In this document: positions 27,637-40,229 of the stretch, one piece after another
Position numbering within the stretch: the first letter of the stretch is position 1
Layout: the number at the start of each line of letters is the position of its first letter
NCBI GenBank assembly: GCA_905221605.1
Contig: CAJNDS010000145.1
Location: 1-64,000, forward strand
Origin: Symbiodinium natans
Lineage: Eukaryota > Sar > Dinophyceae > Suessiales > Symbiodiniaceae
Length of the DNA: 64,000 nucleotides
Reading direction: 5' to 3'
Translations under genes and position numbers: made by a program
The notes under the pieces: generated by a model
What the model saw: only the letters and a program-made list of their open reading frames with translations
Told to the model about the DNA's origin: nothing
The model's database searches: none

Positions 27637-30600
27637 TTATGAGTCGTCCAGGTTCAGGGTTTGAGGTGTGCTTTTGGTGCATAGGTTTAGTCGTCGCAAG
27701 CCTGGAAGGAAGCCCACAGCTTTCAGCATTGCTGCCTACAAGCCGTAGACCCTTAAAAACCCTAAACAACCTCAACCCCGAGCGCCTAAAAATCACAATG
27801 CCCCTAATAAGGAAGCCGAAAGCCAAAACCCGCCTTGACCGTAAGCCCTGAAGCTTCAGTCACCTCAAGCTTACGTAAGCTCCAAAACCCTAAACGCCCT
27901 AACCTCCAAACCGGTCTACGCTTCAAATATCCTTGCAAAGGTGGAAGCAATGTGAGCCGGGTCCTCGCATGGGGCCGTGCTCAGGGTCCGGTTGAACAAG
28001 TCCGCCTCCTGGTAGCAACGTTGCCTGACGCGGAAGTCGAAAGAAGTAGGGCTTAGGCTTCAGGCTCGTGGACTCAGAGCCTACCAGGTATATCTTCCAA
28101 CCGACATGGTTTGGAACCAAGTTCTATAGCTTAGCAACAAAAGAAACACAGAGGCCCCACACGCCCCAAACCCCCAGAGGGGCCAGCAGCCTGCAGCCGT
28201 TGCCGGCAAAGAGGCCGCTGGCTGCATCGAAGCAACCTCGGTCATGTCGTGGCGCTTCGACTCAGAGTGGCTTGAGACTATGAGGGCTTCGGGTTTAGGG
28301 TTTAGGGTTTAGGGTTTAGGGTTTAGGGTTTAGGGTTTAGGGTTGAAAATGTACTATAAGTTGGGATGTTCCCCCTTCATACTAACAGTCCTTCATAGGG
28401 AGTATGATAGGGGGAACCATCATCCCTATCAAGGACTGTTAGAAAAAGGCGGAACATCTCCAAACTCTCACGAATTGCAAGAAGGATAAGCATGCTAATC
28501 GTTCAGGCGACCTACTTGGGGGTTTACGAAATAGGGGACCCCCGCATAAATGGTTCCGTGTCCGCGTGTTGGTCACCCCCCCCCCCCCCCCCCAACAAAT
28601 TATCCCCCCTGCACAAAACCCCCCCCCCCCCCACCCCCCCACCATGGTATCCGGCCGCCCCCAAACCCCAAACCTCTCCCCAAACCCTAAACCAACCTTA
28701 AAGCTCACACCCTTAACCGAAAACCTTCAACCCCAAACACCAAGCCCCCATTCACAGCACAGGCAAGGGGCTAAACCCTAAACCCTGAACCCTGAACCCT
28801 GAACCCTAAGCCCTAAACCCTAAACCCAAACCCTAAACCCGAACCCGCAAACCACAGGGGCGCAGGGGTAGCACGGGCGGCCGGTCTCTTAAACCTTCAG
28901 CCCCAAATCCTAACCCCAACCCCCCCCCCCCCAATCACACCACGGGCCTAAACCTTCCACCCACTGTTTGCAGGCTCTGGTTGGGGTTGCAGGTAGGCCT
29001 CCTAAACCGAAGCAGCCAGCCCTAAACCCTAAACCCTAAACCCTAAACCCTGAACCCTAAACCCTAAACCCTAAACCCTAAACCCTCAACCTGGAGCCAG
29101 GAGGCCACAGGTTGTGGGGCAAAGCAGGCGCGCTAGGGGCATGTCCCGGCGGTCGCAGAAGGGCTTGGCCTCCGACAGGAAGCGCTGCTGGAGGCTTAGG
29201 GTTTTAGGGTTCAGGGGTTTCAGGGTTTAAGGGCTGAAGGGCTTAGGGTTTTAGGGTTCAGGGTTTAAGGGTTTAAGGGGTTAAGGGCTTCAGGGTTTTT
29301 TAGGGCTTAGGGTTTGGGGTTCAGGGTTTGGGGCTTTCGGGCCTTCAAGCCAGCCCTCTCAAACAAAAAACGCAAAAAAAGAAACCAACAACAAACACCA
29401 AGAAACACGCTGAAAAAAGAGCCCCCTCACACCAAACCTCAAAATCCCCAAGCCCAAGACCCAGATACACCCTAAACCCCTAATCCCCTAAACCCCTACA
29501 CCCCTAAACTCTCAAAAAACCCAAAGCCCGAAAACCCTTAAACCCCAAGACCAAAAAAACCCCTACACCCTAAAACCCTAAAACCCTAAACCCCTAAAAT
29601 CCCTCAACCCAAAAGCCCAAAAGCCCTAAAACCCAAAAAACCCTCTAAACCCCAAACCCTCAACCTTAAAACTCTAAAACTCAAAAAACCCTCTAGGCTC
29701 CTAAAGCCCTGGGAAGGCCTGCTGGCAGTTGCTGGCGCCCGCGGCCTCCATCGCCGGCCACAGCCAGGCGCCCTCCAGGGATTCGCGGCCGAGATCCTGC
29801 CGGGTGAAGGGGCATGCAAGATTCAGGGGATTTAGGGGTTGCACCCTAAACCCTGCACCCTAAACCCCTAAACCCTAAACCCCAGGGCATGGGGCCTTCG
29901 GCCTGTTGATTCTGGGCTTAAGGGATCTTCTGGCTGGAGGCGTTCAAGGGCTTCAGGCCTGAAGGACTTTAGGGGCTTGAGGGCTGTAGGGCTAAAGGGT
30001 TTTACATGTCGTCCCGACGGTTTCCCTGAACCCTAAATCCTTAACCCTGAACCCTGTGTTCTTGAGCCATGAGGAGATGTGAGTTGGGAGAACCCTAAAC
30101 CCGAACCCCAAAACTGCAAAAATCACTTGAAGTATCTCCTTTAGCCACCACCCAAGTTGCAAGGCCCCAAACTACCTACTACACTCAGAGTCCTGAACCT
30201 CGCCCTAAGACCAATTTAGAGGTTTTTGGTTTAGGGAACCTACACCCCACGTACCGAACCCAAAGAAAAGAAATCACGCCAGGTTTCAAGGTTTTTTGGG
30301 GGGGGCCAAGGGGTGCCTTCAAACAACAATCCAGGCCTCACATCCGGTGACGAATCCATCCGATGCCTCAGTGAAGGATTCAAGCTTTAAACTTAGGGTT
30401 TGGGGCTTAGGGCCTAGAGTGGTTTCGTAGCTTAAGTTTCGGAGCTACAGTTTGGGGCTTAGTATCTCGAGAATGTATGGTCCAGGGCATAAGTTTCGGA
30501 AACATCTTCTAGCAGTTTAGCACTGTAACGTTTTGGGTTTAGTAGGGCTTCGTTGGGATGAGCCGCAACTAGGGCTTCTTGTTTGAGGATCAACGAGTTC

Positions 30601-33600
30601 ATGGAATCCCCAGTCATGACAAAGGGGAATGAAGGTACGAGTGGTGCCCTATACCCTGACCCCTCCCCAAACCTAAACCCTAAACCCTAAACCCTAAACC
30701 CTAAACCCTAAACCCACGTTGGCTTCAGGGTTTAGGGTTAAGGGCTAGCTGGGCCCTACTTTTGGACCCTGGGGGTGCTTGGGGGGTTGGGCTTGCTCCC
30801 ACAAACCCCCTAAAGCGTATAAACCCTCAACGCCAAGAGGGCTTAGGGTTTAGGGTTTAGGGTTTGGGGTTTAGGGTTTGGGGTTTGGGGTTTAGGGTGT
30901 TGGCATCGCGATGCCCGGCTTCAGCAAAACACTGCGCCAGCAACGCTGGGAATGCACTCAAAGGGACTGGTAGCGGTACCCCCTGAACCCTAAACCCTAA
31001 ACCCTGGGACTCGAGCTCCCCATGGCACGCATAGCCTGACACCTTGGAAGCCCTGAGCCTTAAACTCTAAACCCCAGGCTTTAAACCCTAAACTTTAAAC
31101 TCTAAACCCTCAACCCCAAGCAACTATAAGCCAAACCCTAAACCCTAAACCCTAAACCCTAAACCCTAAACCCTAAACCCTAAATCCTAAACCCTAAACC
31201 CTAAACCCCTTGAAAGTCCTAAAGCTGACATCACAGCACCTGGCGATCAGTGAGCGCCAGGTATGCCTGCAGCTCCTCGAGTGGCTGCAACCCGTTGAGT
31301 GTAAGGCATCTAGGGTTTAGAGTGTAGGGTTTAGGGTTTAGGGTTTATGGGTTGCACAGGAGCAAAGATAGTGTTCAGTATACTCTCGCTGTCAGCCCCA
31401 GAGAAGCTTTTTATACAAACGACACCCATGATACCCATCCTGAAGAAACATGCCCCTGGCCCTAAACCCTCAAGCCCGAATTCACTTACAATGAGTGAGT
31501 GAACCAACCAACTTGAAAAATGCTGTCTCACATGTCCAGCTCAGCGCTTGAGGGGAAAGGGTAGTTAGTTCTGCGGCACTGTGCTGCACAGGACAGGTCT
31601 GGTTTCCGTCGAGATGGAAACCCTAAATTAAACCCTAGCCCCTACACCCACCAACCTCAACTCGGTGAGAAACGGGAAGTGACCCGCTGGGTCTCTATAG
31701 GAAGATGAGGGAAATAGGAAGATGAGGGCCTGCACTGGGGCTAACAAGGGCACCTAAGCGTCATGAGGAACCCATGAGGAACCCTGCAATGCACTCACCG
31801 GAAACAGCAAGAAACCCTGAACCCTGAACCCTAAACCCTAAACCCTGAACCCGCTCTCCTCCACGGAGGCCGCGCGCTTGACCGCGACTTGGCCCTGTTG
31901 GAGGGTGATGTTGAACATGGCCTGGTCCTGGGTTTAGGGTTTAGGGTTTAGGGCTAGGGGTGTAGGGTGTAGGAGTCGAGAGTTTGGGCTCCTTGAGGGC
32001 CGAGTAGCAGCAATCAGAGCCTTTCTTGCCGATGCCTTGATCGGCACAAAGAGCTTGAAGCCGGCTGAGTCCCAACGTTTCAGGCATCGAGGGGCTAACG
32101 CGATGAGCAATCATCGTTTAGGGTTTAGGGTTCAGGGTTCAGGGTTTAGGGTATCGCGTTGCGAGAGCTGTTGCTAGAGATACTCCAGTTATCGGGGCCA
32201 CCAAGCAAGGGGCTAAATCTGCGGAGCTTCTGCGAACTGCCACATGCCCCAATCCAAGACGACTCGGCTTCAATCCCGAAGCCCAAAACCCGCTCTGAAG
32301 GCCCCAAACCCTTGAACCCTAGCTTGCCTTCATCACCCAAAAGCCCAAACCCCTAGATGGAAAGGAAGCCTTGGGGCGGGTACTTTATTTGGGCCCCTGG
32401 TTATATAACCCCCATGTACACTAAAAAAACAAGGGCCCGTACTTCGGATCCCTATAAACAAGGGTAAGGGACCATACCAAGGGCCCATAGTTTTAACCTT
32501 AGATTTGAAGTAGCGTCGCTGGTTTAGGGTTGAGGCTTTTTGAGTTTTCTTTGTTTCTAGGGCGCCCTGGCAGTCCCTAGCCTCACATATTCGTGGGAAC
32601 ACAAATATTCGTGGCAACTTATGACAGGTAAGAGAAGGAACTCTCCTTCTGCCATAAGCTTCTACAAGCCCTGAAGCCTGAATTTCTGAATCCCTAAACC
32701 TCAATCCGAAGCCCTAAAAATCCGAAAGCCCTAACCCCTAAACCCTAAACCCTAAACCCTAAGCCTTCAACCCTCCGCCAAAGGTCCGCCTGCCGCTCGT
32801 AGCTGAAAGCCCAGGCATGGGTCTGCTGAGCACCCGACTCAAGGCTGTGGGTGTCCTCCGTGCAGCAGAAGAGGGGGTTTAGGGCTTAGGGTTTAGGGTT
32901 TAGGGTTTAGGGCTTAGGGTTTAGGGCTTAGGGCTTAGGATTTAGGGCTTAGGGTTTAGGGCTTAGGGTTAAGGGGTGAATGTAAGGGCCTGAATAACTA
33001 GAATATGGTGTTGGGGGTTATACTAGTGTAATGGTATCTATCGGGACGACAAGAGGAATACAAATAGTATTGATTCCGACCCCTATATTAGGGGTTTGGG
33101 TTTGGGGTGCAAGGTTCTTCAGGGTTCAGAGCCTTCATTCGTTTCCTAAGTGATCCAAGTTCTAAAGCATGGAATACGGGTAATACTGTTGAGAGAAAAG
33201 ATGAGAGATCGTCTGCACCTGGCGAGGTCAGACATAAAAGAGTCTGGCGCTGGCCTCTTATTGGCCGACTCGGGTTCAGGGTTGAGGCCTTTAATTAAGG
33301 GGTTTCGGGCTTTTTGCACCCAGAAAACTGGACCCTGAACCCTAAACACTTTTACGATTGTCATCATGTGCCTTTTGGCGCATTTCAGGCTTGGAGGAGT
33401 GAAGCTAGGTAAGCTAGAAGAAGAGGGCTAGACGAGCACACAGAACGTCCCGAAAGGGAATGAATGGGTCCAAGGCAGGGTCGTAGGAATTGTGGCATGT
33501 TTTCTCGCAGGTACCAGATCGACCAGCATTTCGACTGGCTCTACCCTAAACCATAGACTACAGCCTAGAAGCACTGAGCAAATTCAGGCTCAAACACGGT

Positions 33601-33890
33601 CTGCTACCATCAGCAGAGATTTGAGCAGATCCTCAGAGAGAGAGACGGCGCCAAGGTGAGCAGAAGCCAGCGCAGAGGGGCCAAAAAACTCCCAAACCCT
33701 GCTCCTAACTTTTGAATCTCCAGCCCGAAGCACTAAGGCAAAAACGTGCTCACTCTAAACCCTAAACCCTAAACCCTAAACCCTAAACCCTCAACCCTAA
33801 ACCCTAACCTCCCCCCAAGTCCAGAACGATGGGAGCCCCCAGACTTGGGTGTGTAGAGAAGACGAAGTCCACGTTGCCACCACAGAGAAC
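27637..33890 (-). CDS. 10-exon gene with cysteine-rich segment, unknown
   Basis: Exons 33809-33890, 33515-33540, 32772-32855, 31851-31927, 31240-31309, 29719-29796, 29091-29187, 28172-28260, 27958-28008 and 27637-27735 (stop TAA at 27637) agree in phase throughout, giving about 250 residues as seen. Fragments: VLCGGNVDFVFSTHPS, GAPIVLDLGG, THAWAFSYERQADLW, MFNITLQQGQVAV, LEELQAYLALTDRQ, ESLEGAWLWPAMEAAG, RFLSEAKPFCDRRD, LLCPTTCG, GCFDAASGLFAGNGC, EADLFNRTLSTAPCED, AAMLKAVGFLPGL. The LLCPTTCG signature resembles that of the 24119 exon. Donors of 29719 and 27958 would be GC. The 5' end was not found. No enzyme family is recognised. Confidence 0.5.
28361..28463. mobile_element. TIR element, GGGATGTTCCCCCTT family, uninterrupted
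   Basis: TTGGGATGTTCCCCCTTCAT, ACTAACAGTCCTT ... AAGGACTGTTAG ... GGAACATCTCCAA. A TTTAGGG array ends 17 bp to its left. Confidence 0.75.
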
Positions 33891-34370
33891 CTGTGTCTGC
33901 CGATCTACGTCTCTAAACACCTAGGACTCTCCCTAAGGGGTTTAGGGTTTAGGGTTTAGGATTAGGGAGGGTCTTAGGTGTTTAGAGACTTAGGGGAGTT
34001 TACGGGTGTACGATTTTAGGGGCTTAAGGTCAGCCTTAGCCCTATAAAGGGAACTATCAAACATTTGCGACCCCACCCCCGAAACCCGGAGCTCGAAACA
34101 CTAAACTTGAAGCAAAAGCAACAAGTGGAGCTTCATAATATAGGCGCCTTAATAAGTAGATAATTGGAATAGGGCTTTGGGGGCCATTATGGGTTTAATT
34201 TTCAAGGGACCAGAAGGGAATACTACCAGTAATTCTTCCGACCTCCTCTACTGCCCAAGCAGCGGAATTGATCTCCTGGCCCAACTCGGCGCTGTGCACG
34301 CATCCTCGCCAGAGGACATGAAATCGGTTCTCTCTCATCATTTTTTTTTCTGGTGTTCCCTTTGCTTCTA

Positions 34371-34460
34371 AGGGTAGTTACATGGTCCCTTAGTATAAGC
34401 TCTTAAAAGGGGGTACCCCTTTTATGCCCCTTATGTACCATAAAGAGGGCCCATGTAACT
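34371..34460. mobile_element. TIR element, GTTACATGGTCCCTTAGTAT family
   Basis: AGGGTAGTTACATGGTCCC start and AGGGCCCATGTAACT end; centre GGTACCCCTTTTATGCCCCTT. Relatives: 13987-14118, 32371-32514, 50093-50245; left ends alone at 36592-36650 and 58749-58790. Confidence 0.65.
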
Positions 34461-34472
34461 CGCCTGAGATTG

Positions 34473-34603
34473 CTTGGTAGCCCAGCAACCATGGGGTTCA
34501 GGGTTTAGTGTTTAGGGGTCGTAATAACGGTACCCTTTTTAGGGTTGGCTACTAAGGGAGCCCGGAAGCAGCAAAGAAGGGCAAAGGGATGCCACTGGGC
34601 CAG
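34473..34603. mobile_element. TIR element with telomere-like insert
   Basis: CTTGGTAGCCCAGCAACCAT start and GATGCCACTGGGCCAG end. A GGGTTCAGGGTTTAGTG-type block (about 34495-34517) interrupts the left half. Confidence 0.6.
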
Positions 34604-34818
34604 TTTGTAAGAGGGTGACGGATTAGGAGCGTAAGGCTTAGGGCTTGGCAGACCTTCGGGGACGCAGAAGAACCATGACTTAGAGCACTTTGAGGGTGGA
34701 TTGGGTTTTCTAAAGTTTTCATAGGGTTTTTTTCCCTAAACTCTAATCCCTAAACCCTCAGCCCTATTGTCGGATTTTTTTTAAAGGGTTTTTAGGGTTT
34801 GCAGGGCTTAGAGGGTTT

Positions 34819-34904
34819 TTAAGGGTTTGAAGGGTCTAGCGTCAAGCGCTCATGGCTGGATCCATCGAGACCCTTCACCCTGGCAAGCTTTGCCTCAGGA
34901 TGGC
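34819..34904 (-). CDS. Terminal exon candidate
   Basis: Two phase bases plus 27 residues and TAA: HPEAKLARVKGLDGSS, HERLTLDPSNP. Acceptor GCCCCACAG. A GT donor (GCCAGG|GTGAAG) inside would make it a short internal exon instead. The plus strand is also open here. Unrecognised. Confidence 0.35.
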
Positions 34905-35190
34905 CTGTGGGGCTCAGGGTTTAGGGTTTAGGGTTTCCCCAAAAGCAAGAGGGCTTGCTAATCAGAAGCTGATCTTTAAAACTTCTCAACCCAAAACAAC
35001 CCTAAACCTAAACCCTGAACCCCAGACTCCTAAACCCTAAACCCTGAACCACAGACTCCTAAACCCTAAACTCTAAATCTCAAACTCCTAAACCGTAAAC
35101 CCTGAACCCCCTAAACCCTCTAAGCCCCATAAACCCTAAACCCTAAACCCTAAACCCTAAACCCTAAGCCCTAAACCTTAAACCCTAGAC

Positions 35191-35266
35191 CCCGACTCTA
35201 GAATGGCGCCAAGCTGCGAAAGCTGATAAAAAAGATCACCGTGAGGAAGAGGCCTAAGAGCCTGAC
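35191..35266 (-). CDS. Exon candidate, two possible frames
   Basis: This is a GC-balanced island after CCAAG. One frame gives QALRPLPHGDLFYQLS then QLGAILESG; another gives the hydrophobic LLGLFLTVIFFISF with a TAG. Phase does not link it to 34819-34904. The frame is not decided. Confidence 0.3.
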
Positions 35267-36114
35267 CTTGGTTGTCCCGCAAGCACTTTGTTTTCATCTC
35301 TTGTTTAAATAAATAGTAAGGATACCATTAGTAAAGGGTGTTTAGGGTTTAGGGCTTTAACCATGAAAGAATAATGATGCCACTAGTGGCGTTCACGGTT
35401 TTAAGGGTGTTTGGGGTTTAGGATTCCGACCATGCTACAGCAGGAATAGCCATTTTGGGGGTATGTGGGCCCAGAAACCTTACTAACAATAAAGATACGG
35501 CTGTGGGGGGTTGGTTACTTTTATACGGCTTTAGAAGGTTTAACCCATCCTACAGCAGGGACACCCTTTTGGGCAACTCTAAACCCTAAAACCTTGCTGA
35601 CGTCCGTGGGGGGCCCCGAAACAGAGCAAAAGAGGACCACTGGGCGAGTGGCTACCATGGCCAGAGAGCAGCCCAACGTCTGATGGCCCTCCTGGATCAC
35701 AAAGGTCGTGATGGAACCTGTGGGAGTGTGGGAGGGGGATGAAGATTCTGTTGGGACTTGAGGGCTTAGCGGGCTTTTGGAAGGTTTAGGGTTGGCCCCC
35801 CTGTCCCTTCACCCCCCCCCCAAAAAAAAACTCAAGAAGTCTCAACAGCAGTTTCAGTCTCCAGCCTAAGTAGGCCTTCCTGTTGTGCGCTGTCAGAAGC
35901 TTGTACCTTGCTTCTCCAACATCCAAGGTCAGATCAAGGCTTCGACTTCAACTTTGGTGCTCCAATCAACCGAACTGACATGAACCAGAGTCTGAACAAC
36001 CCCGAAGTCCTAAAAGCTTGAACAACCCCTAAGTTCTAAAAGCTTGAACAGCTCCTAAGTCCTAAAAGCTACAAGGGCGAGACACTTTGCATGGGGAGTC
36101 TAAAAGGGACCCGC

Positions 36115-36151
<37 letters not shown>

Positions 36152-36300
36152 AACCCAGATAAATATGAGTACAAACAAATATGTGTGGATATATATATAT
36201 ATATGTATGTATAACATGTATGTGTATACAAAAACAGACATGGGCACTGGCTTAGGTTCCTGTGCTAGAAGCAAGCGAGCACATGAGGACCACCGGCTGT

Positions 36301-36402
36301 CTATCTAGGGTGCGCTAGGTCGTCGAGCTCGAGGACCATCACAAGTGTCACGCAGTCTCGCAGGATGTCTTCTGCATCGTGGAGCCTTCCGTAGCAGCGC
36401 AT
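36301..36402 (-). CDS. Short open frame, possible first or only exon
   Basis: 34 codons from ATG (36400-36402) to TAG (36301-36303): MRCYGRLHDAEDILRD, VTLVMVLELDDLAH. A GT donor (CTT|GTGATG) lies inside, so it may be a first exon. A poly-G/C run precedes it. Unrecognised; too short for a firm call. Confidence 0.35.
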   Translation of the reverse strand: MRCYGRLHDAEDILRDCVTLVMVLELDDLAHPR

Positions 36403-37383
36403 GTCCGTTTAAGGGGGGGGGGAGGTGGCCTCAAAATACGTCTAGACAAAACATGGTATGTTTTCAGATTTCCTTGGGGTTAAAAACATGTACATGACTC
36501 CTAAGGGAGCTGTAGTCTGATGGAGTTTTTGGTGTTTGACCCAAGCCCAAAACGTGCATGGTTGGAAATCATGAGCTTGGTGTCATCGTAGGGTAGTTGC
36601 ACGGTCCCTTCAGATGGGCCTCCAGTGGGGAACCCCTCTTCACCCCTCATACACCTCCCTACGCTCACCCGAAGCTTTCGCCTGCGCTTCTAATCTTACC
36701 AGCAAGCTCAGACCTAGATCCTGAGCCCAACTGCTCCTAGACCTTCCTCAAAAAAGCCAATTTGGGGTCCAGGGTTCAGGCTCCCTGGCAAAGAAACCCA
36801 AAACCTTGAGCCCTAAGCTGTTCACTCAAGCAAAAAAATAGGAAGAGGACTTACAACGCGGTTGGTCATTCCTGCCTCGAGAGCCAGACACCACCAGTGA
36901 AGCCCAGAGTCAGTAGAACGGCACCTTAGTTGCTGAGTTCATAAGCCCCCCAACAAAGTGTACACTTTCAGTTCTTTTGGGGATTGTAGTATCCCAACAA
37001 GTGTAAAGTGTACTCATTCAGCTGCTGAGGCACAGCGGCAGAAAAGGAGGAGGGAGACGCCAATGCGCCGCTCATCCTAGGCCCGCTATGCTTGGAGTTC
37101 ACCCGTTCACCGACTTCCTGCTTTTGGCCTTCACTACTGCGTCATCGCAACCTTAGTAGCCTCTCTCTGTCTGATAGGAGAAGTGGATTTAGTTGCCTGT
37201 GCTGGGGAGGCGTGCCCTTGTTGTTTGTCGCTACGGGTGCAAGGGGCGCGTCCCTACTGCCATCGTGCGGGGGGAGGGTTTTGGTGGGAGACTTTTGGCT
37301 AAGGGTCCAGCTGACTCACTCACGTGCCCTCTCTCTCTCGCTCGCTCTCTGTCTAGCTACTATCGGAAAACATCTCCTCAGTC

Positions 37384-39463
37384 CTACTGATACGCTGACA
37401 GCCAAGCCCATGTAAAGCTGAAGAAATACCAGGGCTCACTGATGCTTTTGAAGCTGCGGTACGCGTCGACTTGCTCCACAGCTGTTTCGTTGCATGGGAG
37501 CAGGTGGAGGGCACGCCTCGTTCGGGTTTAGGGCTTAGGGTCTAGGGCTTCTTCAGTGTTTAGGGTTTAGGGGTACCATCCCTGGAAAGGCTTGGCTTCC
37601 TTGCGGATTTATGTTCTTTTCATTGTGGGGTTTAGGGTTTAGGGCTTACGGTTCGAGGCTTTGGGTTGAGGGTAAGATCATGTCGGAGATACGACGACTC
37701 TTCAAGAGATCTCCTTGCCGATTCCAGGCTTCTTTCAGGCAAAGCTGTCAGCCTTTATGGTTCGAAGGTGGGACTGCAGGGTTCCAGGCTCAAGATGCGG
37801 GGGGGGGCTTTTAGGGTTTAGGGTTTAGGGTTTAGGGTTTAGGGTTTAGGGTTTAGGATTTAGGGTTTAGGGTTTTGACATACTAGCTCTTAATGGGGAG
37901 TCAGAGAAGCGTGTATCCTTTTTCCCCTTTAGAACCCCTCTAAGGCTTTACGCAGGATACTGAAGTCCCTGGTTTGATAATACTCATGACAATGTTGAGA
38001 GTTGTCAGAAGGTGTTTAGGGTTCTGTAAGGTTGGAGCCTGAGGGCACTGACGGGTTCATGCTCTAGAGTTTAGCATTCAAGGTTCCCCTCCCCCGGTTT
38101 TATTAGTGGAATTAGGCACCTCCATATACTCCCTTTTGAAGGGTAGATATCAGGGCATGTATGGGTGCCTCATGCCCTCAGTCCCGGCTAAGAACAAGTC
38201 AGGTTTCACGTGGAGCTGCGGTCTGGTTAAACCCCCCACCGCATCATGCCATGACAACTCTTCTTGGCTACTTTTGGCACCTCCTTGGACTTTCCGTACT
38301 ATGAGCCATGAAGAAGGCCAAATGGTTCCTAAGGAGACTGCATAGAAGCGTTCCTGTGAACCTAAGCTTGGGGTTCAGGGTTTAGGGTTTAGGGTTTAGG
38401 GTTCAGGGTTCAGGGCTTGGGGTTTAGGGTTTAGGGTTTAGGGTTTGGGGTTTGGGGTTTGGGGTTTAGGGCTACACAGTGCGAGCCGCACCAGGCGCAG
38501 GGCGGCTGCCACCTCAACGGTGACGTAGGAAGCCCAGATGAGGATCGCCATGCCTTGAAGTGTTCATGGGTCCTAAACCCTAAACCCTAAAACCTAAACC
38601 CTAAACCCGAAAAGTTCATAAGGGCTGAGGGTATATGGTGCTGGGCGCACATGGCCCTTCAAACGGGGCCTTCCCTTGTAGGCATGGAGGGAGGGCCGAA
38701 GCCTTATAAGGAAGACTTTTCGTTGTGTTTTCTGGGGGGGGGGGGGGGGGCTTGAGCAAACAGTAGCAGCTCCTTAGGTTTGTTGTAGAAGCCTTTAACC
38801 CTATAAGCCCCAAACCATCCTAAACCCTAAACCCTAAACCCTAAACCCCAAGGGCCCCTAAACCCTACACTCTGTAAACACTACACGGCAGTGGAAGCCT
38901 GGGACTTCGGGGCTTCCTTGCGGAAAACAACGCTTTTTCTCATACAAAGTGCGCACACACACACAGAGGCCCAAAGCTCTTAGGGTCTGGGGTTTAGGGT
39001 AGAGCGTCATGGAGGGTTTGGGGTGTGTGGGGGAGCTCTCGGTTGTGTGGGCTTCAGGACTCATGTAAAGCTCTAAGCCCTCTCAACCCTAAACCCCTAA
39101 AAGTAAGGCTGGGGACTCTGAGCGTCTTAGACACCAAGCTCAAGAATGAAGAAGGGTTCACGTTTCAGGGGTTGAGGCTTGCGTGCAAAGGGTGCCAACC
39201 CATTGCTAAAGCGGAGTAGAGGTGCTACTGAGCGGTCCAGCAGCTCAAAGCTCAACCCTAAACCCTCAACTCTAACCCTAAACCCTAAACCCTAAACCCT
39301 AAACCCTAAACCCTAAACCCTAAACCCTAAACCCTCAGAATCCTGAACCTAAACCCCCATGGACGACGGAGATGCTGCTGAGCAGGACGCCCACCGATAT
39401 GTCGGAAACTGCTGGCAGAAGGAAGGCCGGCAGGAGGAAGCCCCGCACCTGGGACTTCAACAT
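37384..39463 (-). CDS. Small 3-exon membrane-type protein, 105 residues
   Basis: ATG at 39461-39463; exons 39355-39463, 38478-38553 and 37384-37516 join in perfect phase (1/2, 2/1) to TAG at 37384-37386. Hydrophobic segments: GFLLPAFLLPAV and ISVGVLLSSISVV (residues about 8-35), MAILIWASYVTVEV (about 38-51), and WYFFSFTWAWLS near the C-terminus. The order suggests three or so membrane spans or a re-entrant segment. The donor of exon 1 is G|GTTTAGG, supplied by a telomere-type repeat. The first exon also has a possible acceptor (CCCAG) just inside the ATG, so it may instead be internal to a longer gene. Family not recognised. Confidence 0.58.
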
Positions 39464-40229
39464 ACAAGGGTTTAGGGTTTAGGGTTTAGGGTTTAGGGTT
39501 TAGGGTTTAGGGTCGCAAAGGTTTAGGGTTCAGGGTCTCAGTGCTTGATGACCCGGCTTAGGGCTTGTAGGGCTTGGGGGCCGCTAGGACTGCAGGGCTT
39601 GGACGAAAACTCTGCACCAAAACGCGTTGACCTTCAGAAGGCTTCTTTCTGTCAAGGGGTTAAGACTCGTACCCCAAAGGCTGTACCCCTAAAGGTCTCC
39701 CTGAATACGCTCCTTGTTTGACCCTTAATATTCCCTTGGAGCATCTTTCGCAAGGGCCCCGGAACCCAAGGGTATGACCATGAGGGTCCCAGGTGGAGTC
39801 CCTTGATTATGTGGCGATCCAGCCTCTCACTCTAAACTCCCCAAAGCCCTCAACGCCAAACTTCGGGCTTCGGGGTTTGACAGGTTGTATAGAACCCTTC
39901 AAACAAGCCCCTGGAGCCTGCGACCTTCAAACTGCGCATAACCCTAAGTCCTAAACCCTAAACTAGCTAGTCTTGTGAATAATGGCCTCTTGTTTGGCAC
40001 GTGCTCTAAATACAGGGGCGCGTCAACCCCCACCGGAATCACTGTACTTCCCAAAGTTTAAGCCCTAACCCTACAAATCTTATTCACCCCTAAGCCGCTT
40101 TCTCATAGGGTTTAGGCACCCTAAACCCTAGCCCTACAAATCTTATTCACCCCCAAACCCGTTTTTTTCTTAAAATTCTTAATTTTGTTTATAGGGTTGA
40201 GGCAACCCGAAACCCTAAACTCTTAGGGC

